Source: Candidatus Acetothermia bacterium (lineage in GTDB: Bacteria > Bipolaricaulota > Bipolaricaulia > RBG-16-55-9 > DRXL01). From it: 10,046 nucleotides of DNA. A program made the position numbers and the translations under genes. Below, piece after piece: positions 7,107-10,046 of the stretch. The stretch spans positions 1-10,046 of the forward strand of contig JAPWVB010000040.1 of the NCBI GenBank assembly GCA_028275205.1, in the 5' to 3' direction. Each line of letters starts with the position of its first letter. Positions within the stretch are counted from its first letter, which is position 1. The notes below the pieces were generated by a model. That model ran no database searches and had not been told where the DNA came from. It saw nothing but the letters and a program-made list of their open reading frames with translations.

Positions 7107-7300
7107 TGAGACGGTTCACGCCCTTGCAGCTCATCGTGATCGCCGGAGTTCTGTTAGTGCTGGGGGCAGTGTTGCCCTTCTTGATGGTGATAAGACTTAT
7201 AGAGCCGAGCTTTGCGCTGAGCTTCTTCTCCTATGGGGCATCGCTTGTGGGCTTGGTCATGGGCCTGATCGGCATCGCCCAGTATGGGCGCCGCCGCTGA
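7106..7300 (+). CDS. Small two-helix membrane protein of the transporter operon, function unknown
   Basis: This is a 64-residue protein that I cannot assign to a named family. It has two hydrophobic helices, about 8-29 and 36-59, joined by a short loop. The N-terminus is basic (MRRFTPLQ) and the C-terminus ends in RRR, so both ends are probably cytoplasmic by the positive-inside rule. The ATG at 7106 shares its A with the dppF stop (TGATG), which argues for coupled translation and for a real gene. A GTG 18 bases upstream in the same frame would give a longer form but lies inside dppF. No Shine-Dalgarno is visible. Its position between the ATPase and the second binding protein suggests an accessory role in assembly or stability of the transporter; this is inference. 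It could also be an unrelated small membrane protein carried with the operon. Confidence 0.75.
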   Translation: MRRFTPLQLIVIAGVLLVLGAVLPFLMVIRLIEPSFALSFFSYGASLVGLVMGLIGIAQYGRRR

Positions 7301-7307
7301 TATCAGC

Positions 7308-7313
7308 TATAAT
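7308..7313 (+). promoter_or_regulatory. Possible -10 box before the second binding-protein gene
   Basis: TATAAT matches the sigma-70 consensus exactly and lies in the only AT-rich stretch of the window, in the 34-base gap before the lipoprotein gene. No -35 like TTGACA is visible 16-18 bases upstream, and there is no extended -10. A start near 7320 would leave a leader of only about 15 bases, so this may be chance. Confidence 0.3.
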
Positions 7314-7321
7314 TAAATCAA

Positions 7322-7326
7322 AGGAG
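7322..7326 (+). promoter_or_regulatory. Ribosome binding site of the second binding-protein gene
   Basis: AGGAG lies eight bases before the ATG at 7335, in ideal register. It is the strongest Shine-Dalgarno in the window that lies outside coding sequence, and fits a need for a high level of binding protein. Confidence 0.8.
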
Positions 7327-7334
7327 ACGAGACC

Positions 7335-9974
7335 ATGAGAAAGAGTCTTTTGGCGTGTGTGATGCTCATCGGGGTTGGGTTACTTGTCAGTTGCCAAGGG
7401 GTGCCGCCTGGGGTGAAGCCTCCAGAGTCGGGAGAGCAGCCTCCCAAGATCGAAGAGCCCAAGCAGCCGGAGCAGCCCCCTTCCGTGAAGGTCGAGCAGC
7501 CCAAAGAGTCTCAAGAGACAATAGGGCAGATCGGAGCGCTCTCGGTCACTCGCCTAGAAGTCTTCCCAACGAATCGTATCGTTCTGCGAGAGGGCACGGT
7601 CGCGTTCAACATCTATCTGCACAACCCAAGCACAAGCGAAGTTACTGAAGATATTGCGCTTCTTCTTGAGGGAGAGCGTCTGGGCTCGCAGAAGGCTCAG
7701 CTTAATCCGGGCGAGACGAAGCACCTGCACTTTCAGGTTCAGGGCTTTGCGAGCAGCGGCCCAAAGACCGTTGAGATCGCTGGACAGAAGATAAATATCA
7801 CAGTGATCGAGCCGCAACCCTCCCGCGGCGGGGTCGTCCCCGAGGACGCGAAGGTCGTCAGCGCGCCTGAAGGCCTGGCCGAGCCGGGCGTCCCCGGCGG
7901 CAAGATCGTCATCAGCGCCATCAGCGGGCCCAAGACTCTCAACCCTGTCGTCGCTCAAGAGACAAGCTCCACGGATATTACGGGCTTGATGCACGCGTCG
8001 CTCATCGAGACTCGCTGGGAGGACTATACTCCCGCGCCGGGCTTGGCCGTCGCCTGGGAGATCTCCGATGACAAGAGAGAGCTCACGCTGCACCTGCGGC
8101 GCGGCGTGCGCTGGTCCGATGGGACGTGCTGCTTCACCGCCGATGACGTGCTCTTCACCGCGAATGATCTCCATCTCAACCCCGAAGTGAACTCTGCTTT
8201 CCGGGATCTGCTCTACGTCGAGGGCAAGCCGTTGCAGTTCGTCAAGATTGATGATTATACTGTCAAAGTGATCATGCCCAAGCCCTTCCGGCCCATCTTC
8301 TGGTCGCTGACGTTTGATATCCTGCCCAAGTATAAGCTCGCGGACAAGGTCGCCAAGCTCAACCCCGGCGCCAAGGGATACTTTGAGGGCCTCAAGAAAG
8401 TCATCGAAGATAATCGCAAGGGCCTGCAGAGCGTCTCCGCCGAGAAGCTCGCCGAGCTTGACCGCAGGCTCTCCGCGCTGGGCGATGCCGTCAACGCCCA
8501 AGAGCTCGAAGGAGTCCGAGCGCACGTCAACGCTGTCAAGGAGACCCTGCAAGCCCTGCAGATGGCCGTCCCCGACGAGCAAGCGGAGCTCATCGAGGCG
8601 CTCCAGCGCGCGCTCGATGACGCTCAGAAGGTGCTCGAACAAGCCGAAGCGGGCAAGTGGGCCGGGGTCTCGCCCGAGCTCTTCAATAATACGTGGAGCT
8701 TGGGGACGCCCGCCAGCGAGTTCGTGGGCCTGGGGCCCTATCGCTTCGTACGCTACGATGTAGACCAGCAGGTCATCCTCGAGCGCAACCCCTACTATTG
8801 GAAGGTCGACCCCAACGGGGTGCAGCTGCCGTACTTCGATCAGTTTGTCTTTCTGATCGTGCCCGATCTGAACACGGCGTTCTTGAAGTTCAAGTCTGGA
8901 GAGACGGACGTCTTTGCGCCCCGCCCCACCGATTGGCCCCTGCTGATGGAGGGCGTCAAAGATCTCCAAAAAGACTGCGTGCAGCGATCGCAAGACCTCA
9001 CGATCTGCTTCAACACCGTCAACAATTGGAAGCTCCTCAAAGATGGCCCAACCTTTGGGGAGACGTATCTCGCGTTCAATCAAGACGTGGAGAAAGTTGA
9101 CCCCAATAAGCCCTTCTATAAAGCGTTGCAAGCGGTCTTCCGCAGCGTGCAGTTCCGGCGGGCTATGGCCCATGCTATTGACAAAGAGTCGATCATTGAG
9201 AACATCTATAATGGGCTAGCGATCCCCCAGTGGAGCCCCGTCAGCATCCCCTCGCCCTACTATGACAAGAGCGAGTCGTTCACCAAGTACGAGTACAGCT
9301 TGCAGAGGGCGGCGCAACTGCTCGACGAGATTGGTCTTAAAGATATTGACGGCGATGGAGTGCGCAACATCACCGATGAGTTCTTAAAGAACTTCGCCAA
9401 CCCCGAGGATCGCCCCACGGACTTAACCCCCTTCGGCCCTGAGAAAGACCGCGAGCTGGAGTTTACGCTTGCCACAAACTCCGGCAACCAGATCCGCGAG
9501 AAGATCGTCTCGCTCTTAGTGAACGACTTCGCCAAGATCGGGGTGAAGGCCAACGCTCGCCCGGTGGACTTCAACGCTTTGGTCAATCAATTGACGACGA
9601 GCACCTTCGAAGCGATGGTCCTCGGGCTGACGGGCAGCCCCGAGCCCAACAACGGCTCCAACGTCTGGAAGACCAACGGGCGGTTGCACTTCTGGCGCTA
9701 CTCGTCTAAAGACAACCCTCCAGCGTGGGAGAAGCGCGTGGACGAGCTCTTCGACCTTGGGGCGACCACGTTCGATGACGAAGAAGTCAAGCGCATCTAC
9801 AAAGAGTTCCAGCAGATCGTCTCGGAGAACTTGCCCTATATCTATCTAGTCAATCAGCAGTTCCTCTACGCAAGCAAGGCCGGCCTGGGCAACAACGAGA
9901 ATTTCAAGCCCAACTGGGGCGTGTTGGCCTTGGCCGACACGCTGTGGTGGAAGGACGAGCAGCGGCGGAAGTGA
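7335..9974 (+). CDS. Lipoprotein family-5 solute-binding protein, canonical order with helical insertion
   Basis: This 879-residue protein starts with a lipoprotein signal whose lipobox is LVSC (17-20), so Cys20 should carry the lipid anchor. A proline/glutamate-rich linker runs to about 65. A beta-sandwich resembling CARDB domains covers about 68-160. The SBP_bac_5 fold starts at GGKIVISAISGPKTLNP (188 on) with RRGVRWSDGTCCFTADDV (254-271). Residues about 336-449 are a helical, coiled-coil-like insertion. The family core resumes at FNNTWSLGTPASEFVGLGPY (450 on), then FRRAMAHAIDKESII, and DIDGDG (670-675), a calcium-loop-like motif common in this family. The mature protein has a vicinal cysteine pair (265, 266) and cysteines 548 and 558. 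It is much longer than typical members (about 500-600). It would present solute to the DppB/C/D/F importer. The stop TGA forms the first three bases of the downstream repeat. The substrate is unknown. Confidence 0.93.
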   Translation: MRKSLLACVMLIGVGLLVSCQGVPPGVKPPESGEQPPKIEEPKQPEQPPSVKVEQPKESQETIGQIGALSVTRLEVFPTNRIVLREGTVAFNIYLHNPSTSEVTEDIALLLEGERLGSQKAQLNPGETKHLHFQVQGFASSGPKTVEIAGQKINITVIEPQPSRGGVVPEDAKVVSAPEGLAEPGVPGGKIVISAISGPKTLNPVVAQETSSTDITGLMHASLIETRWEDYTPAPGLAVAWEISDDKRELTLHLRRGVRWSDGTCCFTADDVLFTANDLHLNPEVNSAFRDLLYVEGKPLQFVKIDDYTVKVIMPKPFRPIFWSLTFDILPKYKLADKVAKLNPGAKGYFEGLKKVIEDNRKGLQSVSAEKLAELDRRLSALGDAVNAQELEGVRAHVNAVKETLQALQMAVPDEQAELIEALQRALDDAQKVLEQAEAGKWAGVSPELFNNTWSLGTPASEFVGLGPYRFVRYDVDQQVILERNPYYWKVDPNGVQLPYFDQFVFLIVPDLNTAFLKFKSGETDVFAPRPTDWPLLMEGVKDLQKDCVQRSQDLTICFNTVNNWKLLKDGPTFGETYLAFNQDVEKVDPNKPFYKALQAVFRSVQFRRAMAHAIDKESIIENIYNGLAIPQWSPVSIPSPYYDKSESFTKYEYSLQRAAQLLDEIGLKDIDGDGVRNITDEFLKNFANPEDRPTDLTPFGPEKDRELEFTLATNSGNQIREKIVSLLVNDFAKIGVKANARPVDFNALVNQLTTSTFEAMVLGLTGSPEPNNGSNVWKTNGRLHFWRYSSKDNPPAWEKRVDELFDLGATTFDDEEVKRIYKEFQQIVSENLPYIYLVNQQFLYASKAGLGNNENFKPNWGVLALADTLWWKDEQRRK

Positions 9975-10043
9975 CCTCTCCCCCGGCCCCTCCCCTAAAG
10001 AGGGAGGGGGGCTCCCCTTCCCTTTAGGGAAGGGGGTAGGTCA
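9972..10043. repeat. C/G-rich nested palindromic repeat, copy 2
   Basis: This 72-base relative of the element at 2642-2724 has inverted termini TGACCT (9972-9977) and AGGTCA (10038-10043). It forms a perfect eight-pair stem, 9987-9994 with 10002-10009, and a perfect nine-pair stem, 10014-10022 with 10027-10035, with loop TTTA. Compared with copy 1 it lacks about eight bases between two G runs on the right side, consistent with slippage. Its first three bases are the stop codon of the lipoprotein gene. It could reduce read-through or protect the transcript's 3' end, but no T tract is present. Confidence 0.85.
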
Positions 10044-10046
10044 GCG

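Noticed and set aside
7554..9173. Long open frame on the minus strand (539 codons)
   Set aside because: It is fully antisense to the second binding-protein gene, shows no recognisable domain, and is explained by codon bias in a GC-rich gene that leaves few stops opposite.

Overview
The window holds one co-directional cluster on the + strand that encodes what looks like a complete oligopeptide/dipeptide-type (Dpp/Opp, PepT family) ABC importer. It has two solute-binding proteins, two permeases, two ATPases and a small membrane protein. Coding density is very high. No gene-free stretch exceeds 100 bases, and four of the gene junctions overlap or sit within one base of each other. The organism is a bacterium: the last gene has a classical lipobox and Shine-Dalgarno sequences are clear. 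Moderately high G+C, long binding proteins, extra extracytoplasmic domains and C-rich palindromic intergenic repeats bring to mind deep-branching, often thermophilic, phyla such as Chloroflexota or Bipolaricaulota. That placement is a guess from impression, not a demonstrated assignment.

Layout: (1) 2-2638, a large binding protein cut at its 5' end by the window edge. It has a membrane anchor, a polyproline linker, and family-5 binding-protein halves that appear in the reverse of the usual order. (2) 2642-2724, a palindromic C-rich repeat. (3) 2731-3813, DppB-type permease. (4) 3810-5141, DppC-type permease with a large inserted extracytoplasmic segment. (5) 5138-6142, DppD-type ATPase. (6) 6144-7106, DppF-type ATPase. 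(7) 7106-7300, a 64-residue two-helix membrane protein. (8) a 34-base gap with a strong ribosome binding site and a possible -10 box. (9) 7335-9974, a second binding protein: a lipoprotein with the canonical domain order, a helical insertion and an N-terminal beta domain. (10) 9972-10043, a second copy of the palindromic repeat, whose first three bases are the stop codon of gene 9.

How they work together: the binding proteins would capture a solute outside the cytoplasmic membrane and deliver it to the DppB/DppC channel. The DppD/DppF pair, each with the C-terminal four-cysteine element of this ATPase family, would power import. The substrate cannot be read from sequence. Members of this family carry peptides, but also oligosaccharides, nickel chelates and other solutes. 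The most notable features are the apparent circular permutation of the first binding protein, its pairing with a canonical one in the same cluster, the repeat placed after both binding-protein genes, the DppC insertion, and the small membrane protein embedded in the operon.
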